From the NCBI RefSeq assembly GCF_027943255.1, contig NC_072893.1:126913784-126977783 (forward strand): a stretch of 64,000 nt of DNA. Reading direction: 5' to 3'. Each line of letters opens with the position of its first letter. The first letter of the stretch is position 1. The translations under genes and the position numbers were made by a program. This stretch comes from Anastrepha obliqua (Eukaryota > Arthropoda > Insecta > Diptera > Tephritidae). Below are positions 24,552-34,312 of this stretch, piece by piece. The notes under the pieces are model-generated. The model did no database searches. It worked only from the letters and a program-made list of their open reading frames with translations, and was not told the origin of the DNA.

Positions 24552-26667
24552 AATTATAATGCACCTAAAAGTAGGCAAACGATTACCAAGTTTCACTTTA
24601 ATTAATCTTAGCCAACTGTACAAATGTGAAATATTGCCAAAAATTGTGCACGGTACTAAAGCCGGCTCTCAAGGTATACAAAGCGCCCGGAAATATGTTC
24701 CTACATGCACATTTTATGACTTATAATTTTTAACAAGGCTACGCATACAGCGCTGCATACACAACATACAACAATCAATTTTTATATTATTGTAAAATTT
24801 TACGCTTGGGACTCTGTGAATAGGTCCCTACCAACCGGTTTTCCTATATGGAATTGAAACCTGACAAGGAGTCCAGTGCAGTGCACAACCACGATAAACT
24901 TGGATGCGTACAATCCCAAATGGGAGTTCTCTGAAAAATGCAGAGAGCTGTTTTTGTATAGTAATCCTTTAGTTCTTTTTAAAAACGTCGTGCATTTAAA
25001 ATGTTAAAGAAAATGTCGATAATGTCAAAAATATCGATAAAATTACAGAAATAAGCGAAATTGACCAGCGAGTTAGTTGTTGTATCCAGACTTAAACCAT
25101 TTGCGGAAAATAAAAAATAAAGCATTTATTTTCCCCAAACAATATTTTAGTTTTGCGCCTGTGAATATGCCAAAATATTATTTGGTGCAAGTAATTTTGC
25201 CAATTTTGAATTTACTTCTATCTGCTAAGTGGCTTCACCTACTCATTATTTTCACTTTAAGGGCTACTGCTCTCACCTCAGCCTGCCTGCTGCTAATTTA
25301 AATTCCATTAGGCCACCAATAATTAATTTATTAAGCCGGAGGCACTAAAGCACATTATCATATTTAAATATATGTACGCAATTAAATAAATATATATACA
25401 CATTATGCAGTTTTCTCTACCTGAAATAGTGCCTAACCAATAAACAAATAAGTGCACATAAATTTGCATACTTTTAGGCAATATGCATATTTTGCGTGCT
25501 GCAAAAGCCACACATTTGTGAACAGGCTACTACAACCATCCCAGAATTGTAGCATAAAATTGTATACAGCGAAATAAGTTAGTGCCTGAATGTATGCCGC
25601 GAGCTTTTGTTAAATTAACGCACACTGCATATGTGTAAATAATTTTGTTAAATTCACACTTTATCGCATCGGTTGCGCCTATTTAGTGACGCCCAATTTC
25701 GAATCACTCGAACTGCTGTCGGCACAATGCAACATCAGCTCGCATATAATGTTTTGCGTGCCTGACTTTGTGCTACATTTCGCGAATGCCAGACCGCTTA
25801 AAATGTATGCCAGCTGTCGGTACGAAGTGCATCATTTGCTAAATGGCACCGCAATTCCGCAAGCGCGCAGCTATTGGTTTCATCGGTTTCCATCGCATGC
25901 ATGTGTCCAGTTCGTTAGGCGCCCAAACGTATGCAATGTAGCAATGGTGTCAATTAACAAGCATTTAAAGCTGGATGTTTACACCCGGAGGAATGTTTAA
26001 ATGTGTTTTTCGCCATTTGCATAACATTTGCACGATTCTATAAAAATATCTGTTACATGTTTGTATACTTCTAGGCATGTTTTTGTTAAATATGCCACAT
26101 TTCTATTACCCAATGCACAAAAATAAACAATTTTTATGCTTTTATTTTACTTCAGAGAGTTTTCCCATCTCTTGAACACGTGTGTGCTTTTGCAATAAAT
26201 TTCTCCAAAAAAACAGCCACAGCCACAAATGTGCGCCTCCGTCTCCCTGCCGGGTGTTTGCGATTTATAAATTTTATTGAATACTAACAACATATAGTAA
26301 ATTGGTATTTGGTCTGCAATAAGTGCGATTATACGAGTACATACACGTCGTAGTATGTTTGCTCATTCTCAGTAGTACTACATAGCCTATGCTAGGGCGG
26401 TTTTTTCCACGGCTATCTAGTGAATAACTATCAGTTCTTGTCTTCGTCGCAAAGCTTAAGTTTTTATTCATTTCCTTTGCCCACTAACGCATAAAATTTG
26501 TGTATATATAGTGAAATGCGTTACCCATTGTATACTTACAGGCTTATAACAACGCTCGATTTGATTTGCGTACTGTTTGACACTTACCAATTAACTTAAT
26601 TACATACCTAGTTCTTTAATTTGGTGAAGCAACGACTACATAAATGAGTGACTGGCATATGCCAAGA
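24552..26667. other. Non-coding; cluster of recurrent-motif copies in both orientations
   Basis: Copies of the GCGCCTAAAAGTATGCA family occur at 24561-24578, 24683, 25464-25481 (reverse), 25582-25599, 25792-25811, 25919-25936 and 26061-26078 (reverse). The plus-strand ORF 25686-26000 overlaps them and has no domain. Nothing else is supported. Confidence 0.5.
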
Positions 26668-26702
26668 TTTTTTTTTTTTTTTTTTTTAATTATTCATTTA
26701 TT
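26668..26702 (-). terminator. LINE polyadenylation signal and poly-A tail
   Basis: On the minus strand CTGAATAAATG gives an AATAAA hexamer (26702-26697), followed after 9 bases by an uninterrupted run of 20 A (26687-26668). This marks the 3' end of the reverse-transcribed RNA. Confidence 0.85.
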
Positions 26703-26750
26703 CAGTCTACCAATAATTCTTACAGACTATATTAGACAAATTTTTAATTA

Positions 26751-29630
26751 TTAATTAAAGATTATAAACAATTGTTGCCTAAAATTATATAAACTTAGTC
26801 TAAAGTCGAGGCTAGGATAATTATTGCAGAATCGAATGCATCTCACCATCGGTTCATTGAGGGCATAGTTAGTTCTATACCGTTGGTCTACAAATAAACG
26901 AACCTGCCTTAAATCATGGTGCTTTGTTTGAAATGTAATTAGACTCTGTAACTCACGACAATTTATATTGAGATTTAGAAGATTATACACGAAGAGAATC
27001 GAAAAGTAGATTCGTCTGTCCTCAAGGCTTTGTAGTCCAATCAATTTGCGTCTGCCTATATAACTAGGGAGCCCTTTAGGCCAGCGCAGCTTACACAATG
27101 CATATTTGGTAAAGACTTTTTGGACTTTTTCAATCTTATTTATATGACATTGGTAGAATGGGTTCCATATTAGAGAACAATAGTCTAGTCGGCTTCGAAT
27201 TAAGGAGACGTAGAGTGCTTTCAAAGTCAAGGGATCTGAAAAGTCTTCCGTATTACGACGTAAAAATCCAATCATAGAAAAAGCTTTAGAGATAATGTAA
27301 TCAATATGTTTCGAGAACGTAAGTCCTGAATCGAAGATTATGCCCAAGTCTTTGATTTCTTCTTTCCTACTAAGCATAATATTGTTCAAGAAGTAATTAA
27401 AGATGAATGGATTGGGTTTCTTCCTGTATGAAACCACGTAGCATTTGTCAGTATTCAAGTGTAGGTGGTTCATGGTACACCAATCTTGAAGATGTTTGAG
27501 ATCCTTTTGAAGATTGGAACAATCTTCAATACAGCTGATTTGTAAAAATAGCTTTACATCATCTGCAAACATTAAGCATTTTACATATTGAAATATTTTA
27601 GGTAAGTCGTTTATGAATATTAAGAAAAGAATTGGCCCACAGTGAGTCCCTTGGGGTATTCCGGACCAAGCATTAATTAATAATGTAGATTTAGACGATG
27701 CTATTTTAACGAATAATTTCCTTCCCGTAAGGTAGCTTAAAAAGAATTTTAAAAGTGTTCCCTTAATACCGCATGCACTCAACTTCTTAATGAGAATAGA
27801 ATGGTCGACTTTATCGAATGCCTTTGAGAAATCCGTGTAAACTACATCTAGTTGTGCGCGATTTACAAAAGCGTTAATAATATTATTTGTGACTAGTGCC
27901 AAATTAGTACAAGTGGATTTTAAGGGGACAAAGCCATGCTGGTACTCGCAGATAAGATCACTAATACGACTTAACATTTTAACTTTGAGAATAGAATCAA
28001 ATAATTTCGAAATGGTGCTTTGTTTAACTATTGGGCGATAGTTGCATACCTCATTTCGGCTTCCTGACTTATAAATTGGCGTAATTGAGCATATTTTCCA
28101 AGCATCTAAGAAAATCGATTTGTTTAGACATTTATTGAAGAGAATTGAGATCGGTTTCGCTATTGAGGTGGAGACGAGTTTAAAAAATACGGGGCAGAAA
28201 CCTTCGTGATCGGTAGATGAGCTATTATTCAGTTTTGAAGCTGCTTGTACAACATCATTGGTTGAAACAGTAAAGTCATCATAAGATTCAGAAGAGGATA
28301 CATTAAGGTTAAGAGTGTCTAATTTGTCAAATTTTTCATAAACTTTTTGGAAAAATTTTGCAAAGAGGTCGCATGAGTCTTGTTCATTATCCGAAACAAT
28401 GCCATCGTAATTTAAGCAAGTGGGGAAGCCGTTGGTCTTCCGTTTATTGTTGATATAACGCCAAAAGCTAGAGGGATTTGATTTTAAATTTGATTCAATT
28501 CTAAATATATAATGTTTAAATAAGTAGTTATGAAGACAATTGAATTCCCTTTTCAATCGGAGTAAGTTGTCTCGATCGCTTATGCTATTGGTTCTTTTTA
28601 ACTTCTTGTATGCTTTATTTTTTAAATTTTTCAGATGACAAAGCCTCGAGTTAAACCAGGGGGGTTTCTTATGAGATTTCCAATTTCGTAGAGGAACAAA
28701 GCGGGAAATTGTTGATTGTAACTTGTCACATAAAATACTATAAGATGTTTTAGGATCATCGAAAGTGTCCAAAAATGACCAATCTGTGTTATCAATGTAT
28801 TCGCTCATCTTTGTAACATCAGCTTTAGAGTAATTGCGACCAAATGTAGTGATCGACGATAGTTTATCGAATTTATAAAATTCAAAATTTATTAAGAGCG
28901 CTTTATGATGTTGACTATTACTTAAAATAGGTAAATAGCATTGTTGGCAAGATGAATTCAAGTCTGCAGAAATAAAAGCTAAATCCAATGTTCGATTGTT
29001 ATCGTTTAGAACTGAATTGATCTGTTTAAGGCCAAACGATAATAAAGTGCTTACAAACAGTAACTCTATTTCAGATTTAACGTTAGAAGGTATTAGATTA
29101 TTATTATATGACAACCATGAAATATTTCCTAAATTAAAGTCTCCAAGATACATAATTTCATCATTTTGAGTTAAATTATTATAAATAGATGCTAAATTAT
29201 TTAAATGCTTTTCATAGATATCATACGTGCTATCTGGCGGAATGTAGGATAACAAAAAGAAGATACAGCGGTTTAATGAAAATTTTATCTTAACGCATAT
29301 TTGTTCTATACTGTTAGAGTATAAGTTTAGAGAAACATTACTACTACACAAATTAGCTTTTACTGCCCACAGTACTCCACCTCCTCTAGATAGGCCAGAG
29401 GTTGTTGGGTTGCGATCTAAGCGATAGACGTGATAATTTTCGTCGAAAAATTCTGATGAAAATATTTGCTCGTGAAACCAAGTTTCTGATAAAGCAATAA
29501 TTTCGTAATCGTGTAAATGCATATCACGACGAAACTGAGCAGATTTAGTTCGCATTCCACTAACATTATGATAATATACAGCATATTTGTTAGTAGGATC
29601 ACTAATATGGTCTTTAGCAGTAGTATGTAG
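26751..29630 (-). CDS. LINE ORF2: APE endonuclease and reverse transcriptase
   Basis: The open frame runs from the codon after the ORF1 TGA to the stop at 26751. Its first ATG is at 29555 and gives 934 residues. Numbered from that Met: endonuclease E24 (ALSETW), D139/N141 (GDFN), NRTLD at 187-191, H216-H217; a PPWF linker near 298-301; reverse transcriptase with YTDFSKAFD (catalytic D575), GIPQGTHCGP (632-641) and FADD (663-666); then a C-terminal region to 934 without RNase H. All catalytic residues of both enzymes are present. The NVxG(M/L)R motif that carries the conserved endonuclease Asn lies just BEFORE the first ATG (YYHNVSGM), so a product starting at 29555 would lack it. Translation through the TGA, or reinitiation upstream at a non-AUG codon, would supply it. 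Confidence 0.88.
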   Translation of the reverse strand, partial: LHTTAKDHISDPTNKYAVYYHNVSGMRTKSAQFRRDMHLHDYEIIALSETWFHEQIFSSEFFDENYHVYRLDRNPTTSGLSRGGGVLWAVKANLCSSNVSLNLYSNSIEQICVKIKFSLNRCIFFLLSYIPPDSTYDIYEKHLNNLASIYNNLTQNDEIMYLGDFNLGNISWLSYNNNLIPSNVKSEIELLFVSTLLSFGLKQINSVLNDNNRTLDLAFISADLNSSCQQCYLPILSNSQHHKALLINFEFYKFDKLSSITTFGRNYSKADVTKMSEYIDNTDWSFLDTFDDPKTSYSILCDKLQSTISRFVPLRNWKSHKKPPWFNSRLCHLKNLKNKAYKKLKRTNSISDRDNLLRLKREFNCLHNYLFKHYIFRIESNLKSNPSSFWRYINNKRKTNGFPTCLNYDGIVSDNEQDSCDLFAKFFQKVYEKFDKLDTLNLNVSSSESYDDFTVSTNDVVQAASKLNNSSSTDHEGFCPVFFKLVSTSIAKPISILFNKCLNKSIFLDAWKICSITPIYKSGSRNEVCNYRPIVKQSTISKLFDSILKVKMLSRISDLICEYQHGFVPLKSTCTNLALVTNNIINAFVNRAQLDVVYTDFSKAFDKVDHSILIKKLSACGIKGTLLKFFLSYLTGRKLFVKIASSKSTLLINAWSGIPQGTHCGPILFLIFINDLPKIFQYVKCLMFADDVKLFLQISCIEDCSNLQKDLKHLQDWCTMNHLHLNTDKCYVVSYRKKPNPFIFNYFLNNIMLSRKEEIKDLGIIFDSGLTFSKHIDYIISKAFSMIGFLRRNTEDFSDPLTLKALYVSLIRSRLDYCSLIWNPFYQCHINKIEKVQKVFTKYALCKLRWPKGLPSYIGRRKLIGLQSLEDRRIYFSILFVYNLLNLNINCRELQSLITFQTKHHDLRQVRLFVDQRYRTNYALNEPMVRCIRFCNNYPSLDFRLSLYNFRQQLFIIFN

Positions 29631-30698
29631 TCAAATTGATTTCTCTGCCGGCGCCGCTGTTTGAAAAAATTTAAAGGGCCGAACGTTTACATTGGCTGGC
29701 CATAAGTTTGGATTCATCAATTTATCATAGTATGATGAAGAGATGCCTATTTTAAAATTCACCCTCTTTAGCGAGTCAATTTGGACGTCTCTTTTGATTA
29801 ATTTATAGCAAGAGATAAGGTTCTTGTCGATGTTTGCATGTTTCGCAATGTATGCTATTATATCTTCCGCTGATACCGACGGTTTAAAAGATGAGATGTG
29901 TAACCATATTGAGCGAGTAGCGACGTCAAGTTCGCAGTTATCATTTGCACCAACAACAAGAATATTATTTTCTTTTCTCTTACGCTGTATTGCTAAGCTC
30001 GGCACACACAATGAAGAGTTAGTATTACATGAAACAGCAGGTGAAGAGATTACACCTGCACCTTTGACATTTGCAGCAGCAGTAGTATTTGGAGCGAACG
30101 GGAGAGGTGTTGTAACGGATTCAAGGTGAGCGGGAACTACAGCATTGGCTTTAGCTACGGCGGCAGTTTGAGCGTAAGAAAGAGATCCAGTGAGAGAATT
30201 AGCAGCATTAGAGATCAACACATTAGCATCAGCAACGATTAAAGTATCAGCATCAGTATGCAGAGTGGACGGTCTTAGTTGACAGGGAGAGCTACTTAGA
30301 GAGTTTTTAGCGTTGTTTTTGGACCGAAGAGCTGGCGCATCCAGTTTTGTTGCTACGCAAACGTTGTTAGGTTCATTGACCTTTGCCTTAGATCTTGTTA
30401 CAATTTTATTATCAGCAGCTTTAGTGTTGTTGTTAGAATGCATATTAGAAAGTAAATTAATAAATTCTTGAACATGATTTAGCTTATCCATGACTTCATC
30501 AATTTTTGACTGGCTAAGAGATAGCATGCGATCTTTGCAGATACCACACCTGTATACTACATTTAAATTGCAGTTGATTACATTTATGCAGCTGGCACTC
30601 AGATTTGAACATTTTATATGCGTTGATGAGCAACATATACCGCACGTAATGTACTCGTTCGCTAAGCACTTTAATTTGCATGACACGCAATTAGGCAT
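29631..30698 (-). CDS. LINE ORF1: PHD-finger RNA-binding (gag-like) protein
   Basis: 355 residues counted from the first ATG (30698); a GTG-initiated frame would begin 12 nt upstream but ATG is preferred. Residues 4-54 form a C4HC3 PHD-type finger: C4, C7, C19, C22, H27, C30, C51, C54. The middle (about 60-245) is Ala/Asn/Ser-rich and probably disordered. The last ~90 residues (SIWLHISSFKPSVSAEDIIA ... NPNLWPANVNVRPF) resemble the C-terminal domain found in ORF1 proteins of arthropod CR1-like LINEs. ORF1 proteins coat element RNA in ribonucleoprotein particles. It ends in TGA (29633-29631) followed by CTA, and the same frame continues into ORF2, so a fraction may be extended into an ORF1-ORF2 fusion. 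Confidence 0.85.
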   Translation of the reverse strand: MPNCVSCKLKCLANEYITCGICCSSTHIKCSNLSASCINVINCNLNVVYRCGICKDRMLSLSQSKIDEVMDKLNHVQEFINLLSNMHSNNNTKAADNKIVTRSKAKVNEPNNVCVATKLDAPALRSKNNAKNSLSSSPCQLRPSTLHTDADTLIVADANVLISNAANSLTGSLSYAQTAAVAKANAVVPAHLESVTTPLPFAPNTTAAANVKGAGVISSPAVSCNTNSSLCVPSLAIQRKRKENNILVVGANDNCELDVATRSIWLHISSFKPSVSAEDIIAYIAKHANIDKNLISCYKLIKRDVQIDSLKRVNFKIGISSSYYDKLMNPNLWPANVNVRPFKFFQTAAPAEKSI

Positions 30699-30806
30699 AA
30701 CAAAAGACACAATTAAGCAGCTACAGCTACTTAGAGCACTGTCGATATTAATTAAAAGTCACTAAAATCACTAATTATAGCTTATTGTATGGAGAGTAAA
30801 TAAATA

Positions 30807-30840
30807 CACGTCCGATCGCGACGAATTTCACAAGAAAAAG
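30807..30840 (-). promoter_or_regulatory. Internal promoter of the LINE (DPE and inferred start)
   Basis: Reading the minus strand, CGCGATCGGACGTG ends with GGACGTG (30813-30807), an exact match to the insect DPE consensus RGWCGTG. A DPE begins at +28, which puts +1 at 30840, the point where LINE-like sequence ends and mariner terminal sequence begins. Full-length jockey, Doc and F-type elements use such TATA-less internal promoters; the function here is inferred from sequence and spacing. No good initiator (TCAKTY) is visible at 30840. Confidence 0.5.
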
Positions 30841-31904
30841 GGCAAAACGTACGGTGAATTTGGTTGTAATATGAAAAATCCTTTTTTTTTCTTGTAAATC
30901 AATTTCATCCCCTTCAAAATAATCCCCTCTCGATGAAATACATTTATGCCAACGGTTTTTCCATCCCCGAAATATGCCAAATAGTCCATTTCCGGTATAG
31001 CCATCAGCACCTTCTTCGATTCAGCTTTTATTTCCTCAATCGACTCGAAACGCGTTCCCCGGAGTGGTCTCTTGAGTTTTGGGAATAACCAAATCAGGCG
31101 AATACGGTGGTTGCGGAACGATATGCGTGGAATTTTTGGCGAAATGGTCACGAAGAACGAATGCAGTGTGAGACGGTGCATTATCGTGATGCAAAAACCA
31201 AGAGTTGTTGGCCCATAATTCTGGTCTTTTTAGACGAATTGCTTCACGTAAACGACGCATAACGCTCAAACAATATTCCTTATTAACAGTTTGGCCAGGT
31301 GGAAGGAGTTCATAGTGCACCACACCACGAAAATCGAAAAAAACTGTCATCATGACCTTTATTTTTGAACGACTTTGACGTGCTCTTTTCGGTCTGGCCT
31401 CGCCTTTAGCACGATATTCGCTTGATTGCTCGGTTGTTTCAGGGTCGTAAGCATAAATCCAAGTCTCATCTCCCGTAATGATGCATTTGAGCTTGCCCTG
31501 ATAGTCTGAAAGCATTGTTTCACACACATCAACGCGACGACTTTTTTCCAAGAAATTGTTAGTTTTCGGTACCAAACGAGATTTGACTTTTCGTAGGCCC
31601 AAATGGTCTTTCAAAATGGTTTTCACAGATCCCTCTGATATTCCGATCATATCAGTAAGGTCTTTAACAACTGATGATTTTTGAGCACTAATTCCTTTAT
31701 TGACGTCGATGGTCGTCCGGAGCGCTCCACGTCATCAACACGTTCTCGACCCTCTTTGAAGTCTTTGTACCACTTATAAACATGTTTTTGCGACATGGTC
31801 GAATCACCAAATGCCTTCTGCAACATGCTAAACGTTTCCGCAGCCGAAATTTCATTCCGCAAACAAAATTTGATGGCACTTCTCTGCTCAATCAAGTCAG
31901 ACAT
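30828..31904 (-). pseudogene. Mariner transposase, frameshifted, third catalytic Asp deleted
   Basis: Start ATG at 31904 (MSDLIEQRSAIKFCLRNE). The N-terminal helix-turn-helix part (KHVYKWYKDFKEGRE...GRPSTS) reads to about 31650, then the frame shifts. The catalytic core continues from 31650 with TGDETWIYAYDP (first Asp) and HHDNAPSHTA (second Asp). At YSPDL the expected APxDFF(L)FPKLK segment is interrupted: the core frame runs into VIPKTQ, whereas the other frame resumes WLFPKLKRPLRG. A short deletion has therefore removed the residues around the third catalytic Asp and shifted the frame. Normal mariner transposases have 340-350 residues and a DD34D triad. The vertumnana subfamily is a possible home, unverified. 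Confidence 0.85.
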
Positions 31905-32098
31905 TGTAAAAATCGAAAAATGCACTCTTGGTCGTTTGGTAAACTAAAGCGTAAATATATTACTGATAATGACATTCACATGAAAGTTGGCCCAGATGTT
32001 ATTAACAGTGCTGTCAACTCACGAAAAAAAAACTAGAGCGAAATTTTAATCCCGCGAAGTTTGACAAGTAAATTCACCTTACTTTTTGCGCGCAGTAG
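30840..32098 (-). mobile_element. Mariner element (about 1.26 kb), inactive
   Basis: Terminal inverted repeats are recognisable. GCAAAACGTACGGTGAATTT near the left end (30842-30861) matches GCAAAAAGTAAGGTGAATTT (reverse complement of about 32069-32089) at 18 of 20 positions. The right end continues to a likely TA at 32099-32100. The outer ~10 bases of the left repeat (expected complement of ...GCGCGCAGTA) are absent; the LINE 5' end begins exactly there. The transposase relic fills the middle on the minus strand. Confidence 0.8.
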
Positions 32099-32100
32099 TA

Positions 32101-33590
32101 TATTTCTGTGTTATAGGTTGGTGAATTGAATCTAAGTAAACCATTGCCTAAGCATCTTTCAACTGCTCTGTGTCCACATATTGCATACAGTAAGACGTGC
32201 GAAATTACTTTCCCTAAATTCATCAATTAGCGTTTTACAGGCACCAAACGAAATTGGAATACGCCGAATTGAGGGAAGTTCTGCGGTATTACGCAGTAGT
32301 TTCGTTTCTTTTCATTGGTACAGTTTGTATTTTATCAAAGCAGACATCACAACCAAATTTCAAGTTCTTAGAAAAACAAATATTACGTCGCTTTTGTGGA
32401 GAAATCAAATTCACTATTGCATTCGATTGCCCAATTTTAGGCGTAAAAGTTAATAATAAAAAAGTTATAACGATTTTGTGTTGCCTACTTTACGGCGAAT
32501 AACATTTCAAATGTACTGCTGCTAATTGTGTATGCTCCAGTGTGAATTCTGTGTGACTTTTGGACAAACAGACTGCAAAATTCAATATGCTTGGTATGCA
32601 TGTATGTATGTGTTTATACATATTTGTATAGGTAAACGAGTATACACATAATTTTTTTTTGTTTTAACGAGTAGAAAGATTGATTTCACAGAAGTAAAAC
32701 TGTAATATTGGCAAATATTAAATTTCTTGTTTGCACTGGCCTGTCCAGTCGATTTACTGCACGTGTGTGTTTGAGACACATCAATAAATTTGACTGTGAA
32801 TTTCATGCGAAAGCCTATAATGAAAAATTTAGTAATAAAAAAATATGATATGCTGCATCTGGCACTATTTTCTAAGAACTATTTTGCGCAATTTAATTCT
32901 TTCTCATTGAAACTTAAAGCTTAATGTAAAATACGTAACATACTTTCAACCACAGTTTTCAGATACATCGAATTAGTAACCTTATTTGAGCTTTAATATC
33001 ATCTTTGCCGTATTTGTGGAAAAGAATATTATTGTTTATTTCCAGGTCTCTTTTAATAGAAAATTGTAATAGAGAATTTTATTTTATTTAATATTTGTGT
33101 TTTATTTCTTTTAATTAATGTACTTTCACTACTTCACTTGTTTTCTATTCAAATCATATGTAATGGCAAAAAGGTTGCTTATTTGTCATTAAAGTTTACG
33201 ACATTTGTTGATCTCATAGAAGTTTAATTGCATACTTTAATGTGCTTCAAATGAAGCCACAAATACAAATACAAATTTTAAAGTATGTAAAGCAAAATGG
33301 TATTTTTGATATATAATTAAAAAACCCTTGTCTACTCTCAAGTACTTGATCTGATTATTTCACGTATTTAATGTAAAATATTTATAAGTCTTTCTTGCAC
33401 TCCGCGCATTTATTGAATTGCGTAGCATTTTCGCACGAAAATCCACTTAAAATTTCCTCGACACACTTCAAGCTCTTGACAGTGGATGCTGAATGCGCAG
33501 TTGGATAATTATATTTTGAAATAAATGCGCTTTCTCGTGCATATATAGGTTAAGATTTACGCTTGAAGTTGATTACTATCAAAATAAAAG
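32101..33590. other. Non-coding, no gene recognised
   Basis: Overlapping plus-strand ORFs at 32181-32502 and a minus-strand ORF at 32582-32806 show no domain. Weak matches to the recurrent motif occur near 32229 and 32437. Confidence 0.45.
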
Positions 33591-33996
33591 TGTTTGCATA
33601 CCTGTAGGCGATTGAGGGCAGTTTCAAACATTAGAAAATTACTATCGGGAATTTTTAATTTTCTGATAAAGTTTATATTCAAATAAATATGCCTATGATA
33701 CTCCCTTGTGGTGTAGTTTTAATTTCTTAGCATATTTAAAGGCGTAGGGCAATCTATTAAGCATTTAAGTTTGCAATTAATTTTCTGTTGTAATAAAGAA
33801 TGTAATCTTTAGTGTAAATATGCATTACATGTTAAAGTATCTTTTGCGTTTTGTTAGCATATATCCAGGCGTTTTACATTGAATGTCACCCTTTGTGTGG
33901 TTCTGCAATAATTAGGTCTTTTTTTGTTTTCTCGAGCATATAATCAAACTGCAAATAAGCGCCAATTTGAAATAATGCTGCATACTTTTAGGCTAT
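33590..33996. repeat. Array of four TGCATACTTTTAGGC motifs, ~125-bp spacing
   Basis: Motif copies: 33594-33611 (TTGCATACCTGTAGGCGA), 33728-33745 (TAGCATATTTAAAGGCGT), 33855-33872 (TAGCATATATCCAGGCGT), 33978-33995 (CTGCATACTTTTAGGCTA). Spacings are 134, 127 and 123 bp, all in the same orientation. This is the reverse complement of the GCCTAAAAGTATGCA motif seen at 23.7 kb and elsewhere. Confidence 0.65.
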
Positions 33997-34088
33997 TTAT
34001 TTTTTGTACAGCTTTTACATTTCATTTAAAACTTACACAAATGCATAAATAAATTTAAAATAGTCACATGAGAATTTGATAAAAAAAT

Positions 34089-34312
34089 TTAAGTGCACAC
34101 TTTTTGGCGCAATGCGCGCAACGTTTGCATTAATGAACACTCATTTTGATAATAAAGTTTTATCATTTGAACGTGCTGTTCAATCGTGTAACTTGCCATG
34201 ATGATTTGGCATAAACAACTGAATAATAAACAAAAGATTTGACAGATGTCACCAAAACAAAATGGCTGCCACAGGGCGCCAAAATCGACCCGCGCCAATT
34301 GAAAAACCCTTT
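34089..34312 (-). mobile_element. Solo end of a Tc1/mariner element with transposase N-terminus
   Basis: From the minus strand the fragment starts near 34312 with TAAAGGGTTTTTCAATTGGC, resembling the AAGGGTGTTTTTTTAGAGG-type end of the DD41D element at 59.7 kb. It contains an ATG at 34199 whose product begins MASYTIEQHVQMIKLYYQNE and reaches TLRALRQ. The pattern YTxEQxxxIxxxYYxNxxSxxxTxRALR is the same as that of the DD41D element's transposase start (MNRLTPEQRLQIVQIYYENN). The rest of the element is missing. Relationship to DD41D elements is inferred from these two similarities. Confidence 0.6.

Larger units (their letters stand above)
26668..30840 (-). mobile_element. Nearly intact LINE of the CR1/jockey group
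   Basis: The element is about 4.17 kb and complete in structure. At its 5' end (30840, minus strand) a GGACGTG downstream promoter element sits at 30813-30807. ORF1 (30698-29631) and ORF2 (ending 26751) follow. The short 3' UTR has an AATAAA signal (reverse complement of 26697-26702) and a 20-base poly-A at 26687-26668. There are no frameshifts; the only blemish is the single in-frame TGA between the two ORFs. Clear target-site duplications were not found: the 5' side abuts a mariner terminal repeat and the 3' side ends GGCATATGCCAAGA. The CR1/jockey placement rests on the PHD-type ORF1 and the APE-RT order without RNase H; clade-level assignment needs a phylogeny. Confidence 0.9.

Noticed and set aside
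25686..26000. 104-codon plus-strand open frame
   Set aside because: It overlaps several copies of the dispersed repeat motif and has no domain.
26660..26690. Target-site duplication of the LINE
   Set aside because: Only trivial A-rich matches (AAG) are found between the two flanks; no duplication can be claimed.
34093..34110. Fifth member of the 33.6-34.0 kb motif array (GTGCACACTTTTTGGCGC)
   Set aside because: Spacing (115 bp) fits, but the GGCGC part lies within the transposase-like coding fragment (RALRQ), so the match may be coincidental.
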